The notes under the pieces are model-generated. The model was not told the origin of the DNA. It saw only the letters and a list, made by a program, of their open reading frames with translations, and did no database searches. From Siphonodentalium dalli (taxonomy: Eukaryota > Mollusca > Scaphopoda > Gadilida > Siphonodentaliidae), in NCBI GenBank assembly GCA_032622095.1, contig CP136064.1:181818011-181882010 (forward strand): a stretch of DNA of 64,000 nt, written 5' to 3'. Below are positions 34,366 through 50,300 of this stretch, piece by piece (positions within the stretch are counted from its first letter, which is position 1; every line of letters starts with the position of its first letter). The translations under genes were made by a program, and so were the position numbers.

Positions 34366-35040
34366 CACTGCATGAAATATGGAATTTATCATAGTAATAA
34401 ATTCCTGATAAATGTGTGGAAATGTCAAATTTATTGGAATTTATCTTAATGATAAATGTCGATAAATGTGGGAATTTATTAAAAATTTATCGTGATTTAT
34501 TAAATAATAAAGTTCCGAATTTACCAAAAATTTATCAGGGTAATAAATTTTGATAAATGTCTAATTTATTATGTGATAAATATGGAATTTATCTACATAA
34601 ATCAGAAATTTATTAAAATTTATTTGCACATTTACCATGCTGGAATGAATGCACTGCACGAAAACTGGAATTTATGCATCGAATAAATTCCAGATAAATG
34701 AGCATAAATCAGAAATTTATGTCAATTTATTCACTGAATAAATTTGTATAAATCCCGAAATTTATGCACATATATTCACCGATTTATTCATGAATATTCG
34801 CACGTTTATGCATTCATTTATTGTCTACCTTTTATGCATAAATACAAATTTATTCACTGAATAAAGCTGCATAAATATATGTAGCTACATTTATTCTGGT
34901 TATAAACTCAAATTTATACAAGTTATTCACGGAATAAACCTGCATACATATATGTAGCTACAGGTATTCTTATTATAAACTCCAGTTTATGCACATTTAT
35001 ACCCAGTATAAATTTGGATTTGAACATATATATCCATATA
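34366..35040. repeat. AT-rich dyad-rich repeat truncating the retroelement
   Basis: Dozens of aatttat/ataaatt motifs form short inverted pairs, such as ctggaatttat...ataaattccag at about 34,664-34,693. 'gcactgca(t/c)gaaa' occurs at 34,365 and 34,650, each time leading into the same kind of sequence, so it looks like a tandem or nested pair of elements. No coding sequence. Confidence 0.55.
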
Positions 35041-35387
35041 TATATTTGTGAAATCTACTTTAGGGTGACATTTGGCTTGTAACCAGCATATATGGCGACA
35101 CTGATGTGTATATCTAACTATACATATACACATGTGTCGCACTGATTCTGGTATCTCCATGTGTAGTAATTTGCCAACAAAACGCTGCCCTATTGTTGGT
35201 TATACCAGTCACAAATAAAACATGAACTACTTGGACAAGGCACTTTGTCTCATAGTTGTATCTTGTCGTCAATTTTCGTAGTCTCTGCAATAAAGAATAA
35301 AAATTAAATAATTAAGTGATCGCATCGAAAATAAGTATAAATATTAAAATATAAAAACTAAAATATTTTTTTTGGTTTTCTGCTAAA
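35041..35387. other. Spacer between AT-rich repeat and satellite
   Basis: Includes a short near-palindromic region around 35,095-35,135 with 'tatacatata' motifs. Nothing else recognised. Confidence 0.35.
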
Positions 35388-38300
35388 GAGTGATATCGCC
35401 CTTCTGACCACAATTTTACGGGATTCAAACTTCAAAATACTAATTGTGTTACAACATGGATTTATTGTACAATGAATTTATATGCGATATGACAAAGTGT
35501 GATATCACCCTTCCATCACCACAATTTTACTCGATTCAAACTTCAAAACGGGATTAGATCATGGACTTACTGTACAACGGATTTATATGTGATATGGCAA
35601 AGGGTGGTATCACCCTTCCATGACCACAATTTTACGCGATTCTAACTTCAAGACGGGATTACATCATGGATATATTGTACAGTAAATATATATGTGATAC
35701 TGGCAAAGGATGATGTCACACTTCCATGACCACAATTGCAATTTTACGCGATTCAAACTTCAAAACGGGATTACATCATGGACTTACTGTTCAATGGAAA
35801 TATGTGATATGGCAAAGGGTGATATCACCCTTCCATTATCACAATTTTACCGAATATAACTTCAAAACGGGATTACATAATGGATATATTGAACAATGAA
35901 TTTATATGTGAAATGGCAAAGGATGATATCACCCTTCCATTATCACAATTTTACGCAATTCTAACTTCAAAACCGGATTACATCATGCATATATTGTACA
36001 ATGAATTTATATGTGAAATGGCAAAGGGTGATATCACCCTTCCATGATCACAATTTTACCGATTAAAACTTAAAAACGGGATTACATCATGGATATATTG
36101 AACAATGAATTTATATGTGAAATGGCAAAGGGTGATATCACCCTTCCATGATCACAATTTTACCGATTATAACTTCAAAACGGGATTACATAATGGATAT
36201 ATTGAACAATAAATTTATATGTGAAATGGCAAAGGATGATATCACCCTTCCAAGATCACAATTTTATGCGATTCTAGCTTCAATGCCGGATTACATCATG
36301 GATATATTGTACAATGAATTTATATGTGAAATGGCAAAGGGTGATATCACCCTTCCATGATCACAATTTTTCCGATTAAAACTTAAAACCGGGATTACAT
36401 CATGGATATATTGAACAATGAATTTATATGTGAAATGGCAAAGGGTGATATTATACTTCCATTATCACAATTTTACCGAATATAACTTCAAAACGGGATT
36501 ACATAATGGATATATTGAACAATGAATTTATATGTGAAATGGCAAAGGGTGATATCACCCTTCCATGATCACAATTTTACCGATTAAAACTTAAAAACGG
36601 GATTACATCATGGATATATTGAACAACGAATTTATATGTGAAATGGCAAAGGGTGATATCACCCTTCCATGATCACAATTTTACCGATTATAACTTCAAA
36701 ACGGGATTACATAATGGATATATTGAACAATGAATTGATATGTGAAATGGCAAAGGGTGATATCACCCTTCCATGATCACAATTTTACCGATTATAATTT
36801 CAAAACGGGATTACATAATCAATATATTGTACAGTGAATTTATATGTGAAATGGCAAAGGGTGATATCACCCTTCCAAGATCACAATTTTACGCGATTGA
36901 AACTTTAAAACGGGATTACATAATTGATATATTGTACAATGAATTTATATGTGAAATGGCAAAGGGTGATATCACCCTTCCATGATCACAATTTCACTCG
37001 ATTCAAACTTCAAAACGGGATTAGATCATGGACTTACTGTACAATGGATTTATATGTGATATGGCAAAGGGTGATATCACCCTTCCAGGACCACAATTTT
37101 ACGCGATTCTAACTTCAAGACGGGATTACATCATGGATATATTGTACAGTAAATATATATGTGATACTGGCAAAGGATGATGTCACCCTTCCATGACCAC
37201 AATTGCAATTTTACGCGATTCAAACTTCAAAACGGGATTACATCATGGACTTACTGTTCAATGGAAATATGTGATATGGCAAAGGGTGATATCACCCTTC
37301 CATGATCACAATTTTACGCGATTCAAACGTCAAAACGGGATTACATAATGGATATATTGAACAATGAATTTATATGTGAAATGGCAAAGGGTGATATCAC
37401 CCTGCCATGATCACAATTTTACCGATTAAAACTTCAAAAACGGGATTACATCATGGATATATTGAACAATGAATTTATATTTGAGATGGCAAAGGATGAT
37501 ATCACCCTTCCATGATCACAATTTTACGCGATTCTAACGTCAAAACCGGATTATATCATGCATATATTGTACAATGAATTTATATGTGAAATGGCAAAGG
37601 GTGATATCACCCTTCCATGATCACAATTTTACCGATTAAAACTTAAAAACGGGATTACATCATGGATATATTGAACAATGAATTTATATGTGAAATGGCA
37701 AAGGGTGATATCACCCTTCCATGATCACAATTTTACCGATTATAACTTCAAAACGCGATTACATAATGGATATATTGAACAATGAATTTATATGTGAAAT
37801 GGCAAAGGATGATATCACCCTTCCATGATCACAATTTTATGCGATTCTAGCCTCAAAACCGGATTACATCAAGGATATATTGTACAATGAATTTATATGT
37901 GAAATGGCAAAGGGTGATATCACCCTTCCATGATCACAATTTTTCCGATTAAAACTTAAAAACGGGATTACATCATGGATATATTGAACAATGAATTTAT
38001 ATGTGAAATGGCAAAGGGTGATATTATACTTCCATTATCACAATTTTACCGAATATAACTTCAAAACGGGATTACATAATGGATATATTGAACAATGAAT
38101 TTATATGTGAAATGGCAAAGGATGATATCACCCTTCCATGATCACAATTTTACGCGATTCAAACGTCAAAACGGGATTACATAATGAATATATTGTACAA
38201 TGAATTTATATGTGAAATGGCAAAGGGTGGTATCACCCTTCCATGATCACAATTTTACCGATTAAAACTTAAAAAACGGGATTACATCATGGATATATTG

Positions 38301-41300
38301 AACAATGAATTTATATGTGAAATGGCAAAGGGTGATATCACCCATCCATTATCACAATTTTACCGAATATAACTTCAAAACGGGATTAAATAATGGATAT
38401 ATTGAACAATGAATTTATATGTGAAATGGCAAAGGATGATATCACCCTTCCATGATCACAATTTTACGCAATTCTAACTTCAAAACCGGATTACATCATG
38501 CATATATTGTACAATGAATTTATATGTGAAATGGTAAGGGGTGATATCACCCTTCCATGATCACAATTTTACCGAATATAACTTCAAAACGGGATTACAT
38601 CATGGATATATTGAACAATGAATTTATATGTGAAATGGCAAAGGGTGATATCACCCTTCCATGATCACAATTTTATGCGATTCTAGCTTCAATACCGGAT
38701 TACATCATGGATATATTGTACAATGAATTTATATGTGAAATGGCAAAGGGTGATATCACCCTTCCATGATCACAATTTTACCGATTAAAACTTAAAAATG
38801 GGATTACATCATGGATATATTGAACAACGAATTTATATGTGAAATGGCAAAGGGTGATATCACCCTTCCATGATCACAATTTTACCGATTATAACTACAA
38901 AACGGGATTACATAATGGATATATTGAACAATGAATTGATATGTGAAATGGCAAAGGGTAATATCACCCTTCCATGATCACAATTTTACCGATTATAATT
39001 TTAAAACGGGATTACATAATCAATATATTGTACAGAGAATTTATATGTGAAATGGCAAAGGGTGATATCACCCTTCCAAGATCACAATTTTACGTGATTG
39101 AAACTTTAAAACGGGATTACATAATTGATATATTGTACAATGAATTGATATGTGAAATGGCAAAGGGTAATATCACCCTTCCATGATCACAATTTTACCG
39201 ATTATAATTTTAAAACGGGATTACATAATCAATATATTGTACAGTGAATTTATATATGAAATGGCAAAGGGTGATATCACCCTTCCAAGATCACAATTTT
39301 ACGTGATTGAAACTTTAAAACGGGATTACATAATTGATATATTGTACAATGAATTTATATGTGAAATGGCAAAGGGTGATATCACCCTTCTATGATCACA
39401 ATTTTACTCGATTCAAACTTCAAAACGGGATTAGATCATGGACTTACTGTACAATGGATTTATATGTGATATGGCAAAGGGTGATATCACCCTTCCATGA
39501 CCACAATTTTACGCGATTCAAACTTCAAGACGGGATTACATCATGGATATATTGTACAGTAAATATATATGTGATTACTGGCAAAGGATGATGTCACCCT
39601 TCCATGACCACAATTGCAATTTTACGCGATTCAAACTTCAAAACGGGATTACATCATGGACTTACTGTTCAATGGAAATATGTGATATGGCAAAGGGTGA
39701 TATCACCCTTCCATGATCACAATTTTACGCGATTCAAACGTCAAAACGGGATTACATAATGGATATATTTGTACAATGAATTTATATGTGAAATGGCAAA
39801 GGGTGATATCACCCTTCCATGATCACAATTTTACCGATTAAAACTTCAAAACGGGATTAGATCATGGACTTACTGTACAATGGATTTATATGTGATATGG
39901 CAAAGGGTGGTATCACCCTTCCATGACCACAATTTTACGCGATTCTAACTTCAAGACGGGATTACATCATGGATATATTGTACAGTAAATATATATGTGA
40001 TACTGGCAAAGGATGATGTCACCCTTCCATGACCACAATTGCAATTTTACGCGATTCAAACTTCAAAACGGGATTACATCATGGACTTACTGTTCAATGG
40101 AAATATGTGATATGGCAAAGGGTGATATCACCCTTCCATGATCACAATTTTACGCGATTCAAACGTCAAAACGGGATTACATAATGGATATATTGTACAA
40201 TGAATTTATATGTGAAATGGCAAAGGGTGATATCACCCTTCCATGATCACAATTTTACCGATTAAAACTTAAAAAACGGGATTACATCATGGATATATTG
40301 AACAATGAATTTATATGTGAAATGGCAAAGGGTGATATCACCCTTCCGTTATCACAATTTTACCGAATATAACTTCAAAACGGGATTACATAATGGATAT
40401 ATTGAACAATGAATTTATATGTGAAATGGCAAAGGATGATATCACCCTTCCATTATCACAATTTTACGCAATTCTAACTTCAAAACCGGATTACATCATG
40501 CATATATTGTACAATGAATTTATATGTGAAATGGCAAAGGGTGATATCACCCTTCCATGATCACAATTTTACCGATTAAAACTTAAAAACGGGATTACAT
40601 CATGGATATATTGAACAATGAATTTATATGTGAAATGGCAAAGGGTGATATCACCCTTCCATGATCACAATTTTACCGATTATAACTTCAAAACGGGATT
40701 ACATAATGGATATATTGAACAATGAATTTTTATGTGAAATGGCAAAGGATGATATCACCCTTCCAAGATCACAATTTTATGCGATTCTAGCTTCAATGCC
40801 GGATTACATCATGGATATATTGTACAATGAATTTATATGTGAAATGGCAAAGGGTGATATCACCCTTCCATGATCACAATTTTTCCGATTAAAACTTAAA
40901 AACGGGATTACATCATGGATATATTGAACAATGAATTTATATGTGAAATGGCAAAGGGTGATATTATACTTCCATTATCACAATTTTACCGAATATAACT
41001 TCAAAACGGGATTACATAATGGATATATTGAACAATGAATTTATATGTGAAATGGCAAAGGGTGATATCACCCTTCCATGATCACAATTTTACCGATTAA
41101 AACTTAAAAACGGGATTACATCATGGATATATTGAACAACGAATTTATATGTGAAATGGCAAAGGGTGATATCACCCTTCCATGATCACAATTTTACCGA
41201 TTATAACTTCAAAACGGGATTACATAATGGATATATTGAACAATGAATTGATATGTGAAATGGCAAAGGGTGATATCACCCTTCCATGATCACAATTTTA

Positions 41301-44300
41301 CCGATTATAATTTCAAAACGGGATTACATAATCAATATATTGTACAGTGAATTTATATGTGAAATGGCAAAGGGTGATATCACCCTTCCAAGATCACAAT
41401 TTTACGCGATTGAAACTTTAAAACGGGATTACATAATTGATATATTGTACAATGAATTTATATGTGAAATGGCAAAGGGTGATATCACCCTTCCATGATC
41501 ACAATTTAACTCGATTCAAACTTCAAAACGGGATTAGATCATGGACTTACTGTAAAATGGATTTATATGTGATATGGCAAAGGGTGATATCACCCTTCCA
41601 TGACCACAATTTTACGCGATTCTAACTTCAAGACGGGATTACATCATGGATATATTGTACAGTAAATATATATGTGATACTGGCAAAGGATGATGTCACC
41701 CTTCCATGACCACAATTGCAATTTTACGCGATTCAAACTTCAAAACGGGATTACATCATGGACTTACTGTTCAATGGAAATATGTGATATGGCAAAGGGT
41801 GATATCACCCTTCCATGATCACAATTTTACGCGATTCAAACGTCAAAACGGGATTACATAATGGATATATTGAACAATGAATTTATATGTGAAATGGCAA
41901 AGGGTGATATCACCCTTCCATGATCACAATTTTACCGATTAAAACTTCAAAAACGGGATTACATCATGGATATATTGAACAATGAATTTATATTTGAGAT
42001 GGCAAAGGATGATATCACCCTTCCATGATCACAATTTTACGCGATTCTAACGTCAACACCGGATTATATCATGCATATATTGTACAATGAATTTATATGT
42101 GAAATGGCAAAGGGTGATATCACCCTTCCATGATCACAATTTTACCGATTAAAACTTAAAAACGGGATTACATCATGGATATATTGAACAATGAATTTAT
42201 ATGTGAAATGGCAAAGGGTGATATCACCCTTCCATGACCACAATTTTACCGATTATAACTTCAAAACGCGATTACATAATGGATATATTGAACAATGAAT
42301 TTATATGTGAAATGGCAAAGGATGATATCACCCTTCCATGATCACAATTTTATGCGATTCTAGCCTCAAAACCGGATTACATCATGGATATATTGTACAA
42401 TGAATTTATATGTGAAATGGCAAAGGGTGATATCACCCTTCCATGATCACAATTTTTCCGATTAAAACTTAAAAACGGGATTACATCATGGATATATTGA
42501 ACAATGAATTTATATGTGAAATGGCAAAGGGTGATATTATACTTCCATTATCACAATTTTACCGAATATAACTTCAAAACGGGATTACATAATGGATATA
42601 TTGAACAATGAATTTATATGTGAAATGGCAAAGGATGATATCACCCTTCCATGATCACAATTTTACGCGATTCAAACGTCAAAACGGGATTACATAATGA
42701 ATATATTGTACAATGAATTTATATGTGAAATGGCAAAGGGTGATATCACCCTTCCATGATCACAATTTTACCGATTAAAACTTAAAAAACGGGATTACAT
42801 CATGGATATATTGAACAATGAATTTATATGTGAAATGGCAAAGGGTGATATCACCCTTCCATTATCACAATTTTACCGATTAAAACTTAAAAACGGGATT
42901 ACATCATGGATATATTGAACAACGAATTTATATGTGAAATGGCAAAGGGTGATATCACCCTTCCATGATCACAATTTTACCGATTATAACTTCAAAATGG
43001 GAATACATAATGGATATATTGAACAATGAATTTATATGTGAAATGGCAAAGGATGATATCACCCTTCCATGATCACAATTTTATGCGATTCTAGCTTCAA
43101 TACCGGATTACATCATGGATATATTGTACAATGAATTTATATGTGAAATGGCAAAGGGTGATATCACCCTTCCATGATCACAATTTTACCGATTAAAACT
43201 TAAAAACGGGATTACATCATGGATATATTGAACAACGAATTTATATGTGAAATGGCAAAGGGTGATATCACCCTTCCATGATCACAATTTTACCGATTAT
43301 AACTACAAAACGGGATTACATAATGGATATATTGAACAATGAATTGATATGTGAAATGGCAAAGGGTGATATCACCCTTCCATGATCACAATTTTACCGA
43401 TTATAATTTTAAAACGGGATTACATAATCAATATATTGTACAGTGAATTTATATGTGAAATGGCAAAGGATGATATCACCCGTCCATGATCACAATTTTA
43501 CGCAATTCTAACTTCAAAACCGGATTACATCATGCATATATTGTACAATGAATTTATATGTGAAATGGCAAGGGGTGATATCACCCTTCCATGATCACAA
43601 TTTTACCGATTAAAACTTAAAAACGGGATTACACCATGGATATATTGAACAATGAATTTATATGTGAAATGGCAAAGGGTGATATCACCCTTCCATGATC
43701 ACAATTTTACCGATTATAACTTCAAAACGGGAATACATAATGGATATATTGAACAATGAATTTATATGTGAAATGGCAAAGGATGATATCACCCTTCCAT
43801 GATCACAATTTTATGCGATTCTAGCTTCAATACCGGATTACATCATGGATATATTGTACAATGAATTTATATGTGAAATGGCAAAGGGTGATATCACCCT
43901 TCCATGCTCACAATTTTACCGATTAAAACTTAAAAACGGGATTACATCATGGATATATTGAACAACGAATTTATATGTGAAATGGCAAAGGGTGATATCA
44001 CCCTTCCATGATCACAATTTTACCGATTATAACTACAAAACGGGATTACATAATGGATATATTGAACAATGAATTGATATGTGAAATGGCAAAGGGTGAT
44101 ATCACCCTTCCATGATCACAATTTTACCGATTATAATTTTAAAACGGGATTACATAATCAATATATTGTACAGTGAATTTATATGTGAAATGGCAAAGGG
44201 TGATATCACCCTTCCAAGATCACAATTTTACGTGATTGAAACTTTAAAACGGGATTACATAATTGATATATTGTACAATGAATTTATATGTGAAATGGCA

Positions 44301-47300
44301 AAGGGTGATATCACCCTTCTATGATCACAATTTTACTCGATTCAAACTTCAAAACGGGATTAGATCATGGACTTACTGTACAATGGATTTATATGTGATA
44401 TGGCAAAGGGTGATATCACCCTTCCATGACCACAATTTTACGCGATTCTAACTTCAAGACGGGATTACATCATGGATATATTGTACAGTAAATATATATG
44501 TGATACTGGCAAAGGATGATGTCACCCTTCCATGACCACAATTGCAATTTTACGCGATTCAAACTTCAAAACGGGATTACATCATGGACTTACTGTTCAA
44601 TGGAAATATGTGATATGGCAAAGGGTGATATCACCCTTCCATGATCACAATTTTACGCGATTCAAACGTCAAAACGGGATTACATAATGGATATATTTGT
44701 ACAATGAATTTATATGTGAAATGGCAAAGGGTGATATCACCCTTCCATGATCACAATTTTACCGATTAAAACTTCAAAAACGGGATTACATCATGGATAT
44801 ATTGAACAATGAATTTATATGTGAGATGGCAAAGGATGATATCACCCTTACATGATCACAATTTTACGCGATTCTAGCCTCAAAACCGGATTACATCATG
44901 GATATATTGTACAATGAATTTATATGTGAAATGGCAAAGGGTGATATCACCCTTCCATGATCACAATTTTACCGATTAAAACTTAAAAACGGGATTACAT
45001 CATGGATATATTGAACAATGAATTTATATGTGAAATGGCAAAGGGTGATATCACCCTTCCATGATCACAATTTTACCGATTATAACTTCAAAACGGGATT
45101 ACATAATAGATATATTGAACAATGAATTTATATGTGAAATGGCAAAGGATGATATCACCCTTCCATGATCACAATTTTATGCGATTCTAGCCTCAAAACC
45201 GGATTACATCATGGATATATTGTACAATGAATTTATATGTAAAATGGCAAAGGGTGATATCACCCTTCCATGATCACAATTTTACCGATTAAAACTTTAA
45301 AACGGGATTACATCATGGATATATTGAACAATGAATTTATATGTGAAATGGCAAAGGGTGATATCACCCTTCCATGATCACAATTTTACCGATTAAAACT
45401 TAAAAAACGGGATTACATCATGGATATATTGAACAATGAATTTATATGTGAAATGGCAAAGGGTGATATCACCCTTCCATTATCACAATTTTACGGAATA
45501 TAACTTCAAAACGGGATTACATAATGGATATATTGAACAATGAATTTATATGTGAAATGGCAAAGGATGATATCACCCTTCCATGATCACAATTTTACGC
45601 AATTCTAACTTCAAAACCGGATTACATCATGCATATATTGTACAATGAATTTATATGTGAAATGGCAAAGGGTGATATCACCCTTCCATGATCACAATTT
45701 TACCGATTAAAACTTCAAAAACGGGATTACATCATGGATATATTGAACAATGAATTTATATGTGAAATGGCAAAGGGTTATATCACCCTTCCATTATCAC
45801 AATTTTACGGAATATAACTTCAAAACGGGATTACATAATGGATATATTGAACAATGAATTTATATGTGAAATGGCAAAGGATGATATCACCCTTCCATGA
45901 TCACAATTTTACGCAATTCTAACTTCAAAACCGGATTACATCATGCATATATTGTACAATGAATTTATATGTGAAATGGCAAAGGGTGATATCACCCTTC
46001 CATGATCACAATTTTACCGATTAAAACTTAAAAACGGGATTACATCATGGATATATTGAATAATGAATTTATATGTGAAATGGCAAAGGGTGATATCACC
46101 CTTCCATGATCACAATTTTACCGATTATAACTTCAAAACGGGATTACATAATGGATATATTGAACAATGAATTTATATGTGAAATGGCAAAGGATGATAT
46201 CACCCTTCCATGATCACAATTTTATGCGATTCTAGCTTCAAAACCGGATTACATCATGGATATATTGTACAATGAATTTATATATGAAATGGAAAAGGGT
46301 GATATCACCCTTCCATGATCACAATTTTACCGATTAAAACTTAAAAACGGGATTACATCATGGATATATTGAACAACGAATTTATATGTGACATGGCAAA
46401 GGGTGATATCACCCTTCCATGATCACAATTTTACCGATTATAACTTCAAAACGGGATTACATAATGGATATATTAAACAATGAATTGATATGTGAAATGG
46501 CAAAGGGTGATATCACCCTTCCATGATCACAATTTTACCGATTATAATTTCAAAACGGGATTACGTAATCAATATATTGTACAGTGAATTTATATGTGAA
46601 ATGGCAAAGGGTGATATCACCCTTCCAAGATCACAATTTTACGCGATCGAAACTTCAAAACGGGATTACATAATTGATATATTGTACAATGAATTGATAT
46701 GTGAAATGGCAAAGGGTGATATCACCCTTCCATGATCACAATTTTACTCAATTCAAACTTCAAAACGGGATTAGATTATGGACTTACTGTACAATGGATT
46801 TATATGTAATATGGCAAAGGGTGATATCACCCTTCCATGACCACAATTTTACGCGATTCTAACTTCAAGACGGGAATACATCATGGATATATTGTACAGT
46901 ACATATATATGTGATACTGGCAAAGGATGATGTCACCCTTCCATGACCACAATTGCAATTTTACGCGATTCAAACTTCAAAACGGGATTACATCATGGAC
47001 TTACTGTTCAGTGGAAATATGTGATATGGCAAAGGGTGATATCACCCTTCCATGATCACAATTTTACGCGATTCAAACGTCAAAACGGGATTACATAATG
47101 GATATATTTGTACAATGAATTTATATGTGAAATGGCAAAGGGTGATATCACCCTTCCATGATCACAATTTTACCGATTAAAACTTCAAAAACGGGATTAC
47201 ATCATGGATATATTGAACAATGAATTTATATTTGAGATGGCAAAGGATGATATCACCCTTCCATGATCACAATTTTACGCGATTCTAGCGTCAAAACCGG

Positions 47301-50300
47301 ATTATATCATGCATATATTGTACAATAAATTTATATGTGAAATGGCAAAGGGTGATATCACCCTTCCATGATCACAATTTTACCGATTAAAACTTAAAAA
47401 CGGGATTACATCATGGATATATTGAACAATGAATTTATATGTGAAATGGCAAAGGGTGATATCACCCTTCCATGATCACAATTTTACCGATTATAACTTC
47501 AAAACGGGATTACATAATGGATATATTGAACAATGAATTTATATGTGAAATGGCAAAGGATGATATCACCCTTCCATGATCACAATTTTATGCGATTCTA
47601 GCCTCAAAACCGGATTACATCATGGATATATTGTACAATGAATTTATATGTGAAATGGCAAAGGGTGATATCACCCTTCCATGATCACAATTTTTCCGAT
47701 TAAAACTTAAAAACGGGATTACATCATGGATATATTGAACAATGAATTTATATGTGAAATGGCAAAGGGTGATATTATACTTCCATTATCACAATTTTAC
47801 CGAATATAACTTCAAAACGGGATTACATAATGGATATATTGAACAATGAATTTATATGTGAAATGGCAAAGGATGATATCACCCTTCCATGATCACAATT
47901 TTACGCGATTCAAACGTCAAAACGGGATTACATAATGGATATATTATACAATGAATTTATATGTGAAATGGCAAAGGGTGATATCACCCTTCCATGATCA
48001 CAATTTTACCGATTAAAACTTAAAAAACGGGATTACATCATGGAAATATTGAACAATGAATTTATATGTGAAATGGCAAAGGGTGATATCACCCTTCCAT
48101 TATCACAATTTTACCGAATATAACTTCAAAACGGGATTACATAATGGATATATTGAACAATGAATTTATATGTGAAATGGCAAAGGATGATATCACCCTT
48201 CCATGATCACAATTTTACGCAATTCTAACTTCAAAACCGGATTACATCATGCATATATTGTACAATGAATTTATATGTGAAATGGCAAGGGGTGATATCA
48301 CCCTTCCATGATCACAATTTTACCGATTAAAACTTAAAAACGGGATTACATCATGGATATATTGAACAATGAATTTATATGTGAAATGGCAAAGGGTGAT
48401 ATCACCCTTCCATGATCACAATTTTACCGATTATAACTTCAAAACGGGAATACATAATGGATATATTGAACAATGAATTTATATGTGAAATGGCAAAGGA
48501 TGATATCACCCTTCCATGATCACAATTTTATGCGATTCTAGCTTCAATACCGGATTACATCATGGATATATTGTACAATGAATTTATATGTGAAATGGCA
48601 AAGGGTGATATCACCCTTCCATGATCACAATTTTACCGATTAAAACTTAAAAACGGGATTACATCATGGATATATTGAACAACGAATTTATATGTGAAAT
48701 GGCAAAGGGTGATATCACCCTTCCATGATCACAATTTTACCGATTATAACTACAAAACGGGATTACATAATGGATATATTGAACAATGAATTGATATGTG
48801 AAATGGCAAAGGGTGATATCACCCTTCCATGATCACAATTTTACCGATTATAATTTCAAAACGGGATTACATAATCAATATATTGTACAGTGAATTTATA
48901 TGTGAAATGGCAAAGGGTGATATCACCCTTCCAAGATTACAATTTTACGTGATTGAAACTTTAAAACGGGATTACATAATTGATATATTGTACAATGAAT
49001 TTATATGTGAAATGGCAAAGGGTGATATCACCCTTCCATGATCACAATTTTACTCGATTCAAACTTCAAAACGGGATTAGATCATGGACTTACTGTACAA
49101 TGGATTTATATGTGATATGGCAAAGGGTGATATCACCCTTCCATGACCACAATTTTACGCGATTCTAACTTCAAGACGGAATTACATCATGGATATATTG
49201 TACAGTAAATATATATGTGATACTGGCAAAGGATGATGTCACCCTTCCATGACCACAATTGCAATTTTACGCGATTCAAACTTCAAAACGGGATTACATC
49301 ATGGACTTACTGTTCAATGGAAATATGTGATATGGCAAAGGGTGATATCACCCTTCCATGATCACAATTTTACGCGATTCAAACGTCAAAACGGGATTAC
49401 ATAATGGATATATTTGTACAATGAATTTATATGTGAAATGGCAAAGGGTGATATCACCCTTCCATGATCACAATTTTACCGATTAAAACTTCAAAAACGG
49501 GATTACATCATGGATATATTGAACAATGAATTTATATGTGAGATGGCAAAGGATGATATCACCCTTACATGATCACAATTTTACGCGATTCTAGCCTCAA
49601 AACCGGATTACATCATGGATATATTGTACAATGAATTTATATGTGAAATGGCAAAGGGTGATATCACCCTTCCATGATCACAATTTTACCGATTAAAACT
49701 TAAAAACGGGATTACATCATGGATATATTGAACAATGAATTTATATGTGAAATGGCAAAGGGTGATATCACCCTTCCATGATCACAATTTTACCGATTAT
49801 AACTTCAAAACGGGATTACATAATAGATATATTGAACAATGAATTTATATGTGAAATGGCAAAGGATGATATCACCCTTCCATGATCACAATTTTATGCG
49901 ATTCTAGCCTCAAAACCGGATTACATCATGGATATATTGTACAATGAATTTATATGTGAAATGGCAAAGGGTGATATCACCCTTCCATGATCACAATTTT
50001 ACCGATTAAAACTTAAAAACGGGATTACATCATGGATATATTGAACAATGAATTTATATGTGAAATGGCAAAGGGTGATATCACCCTTCCATGATCACAA
50101 TTTTACCGATTAAAACTTAAAAAACGGGATTACATCATGGATATATTGAACAATGAATTTATATGTGAAATGGCAAAGGGTGATATCACCCTTCCATTAT
50201 CACAATTTTACGGAATATAACTTCAAAACGGGATTACATAATGGATATATTGAACAATGAATTTATATGTGAAATGGCAAAGGATGATATCACCCTTCCA

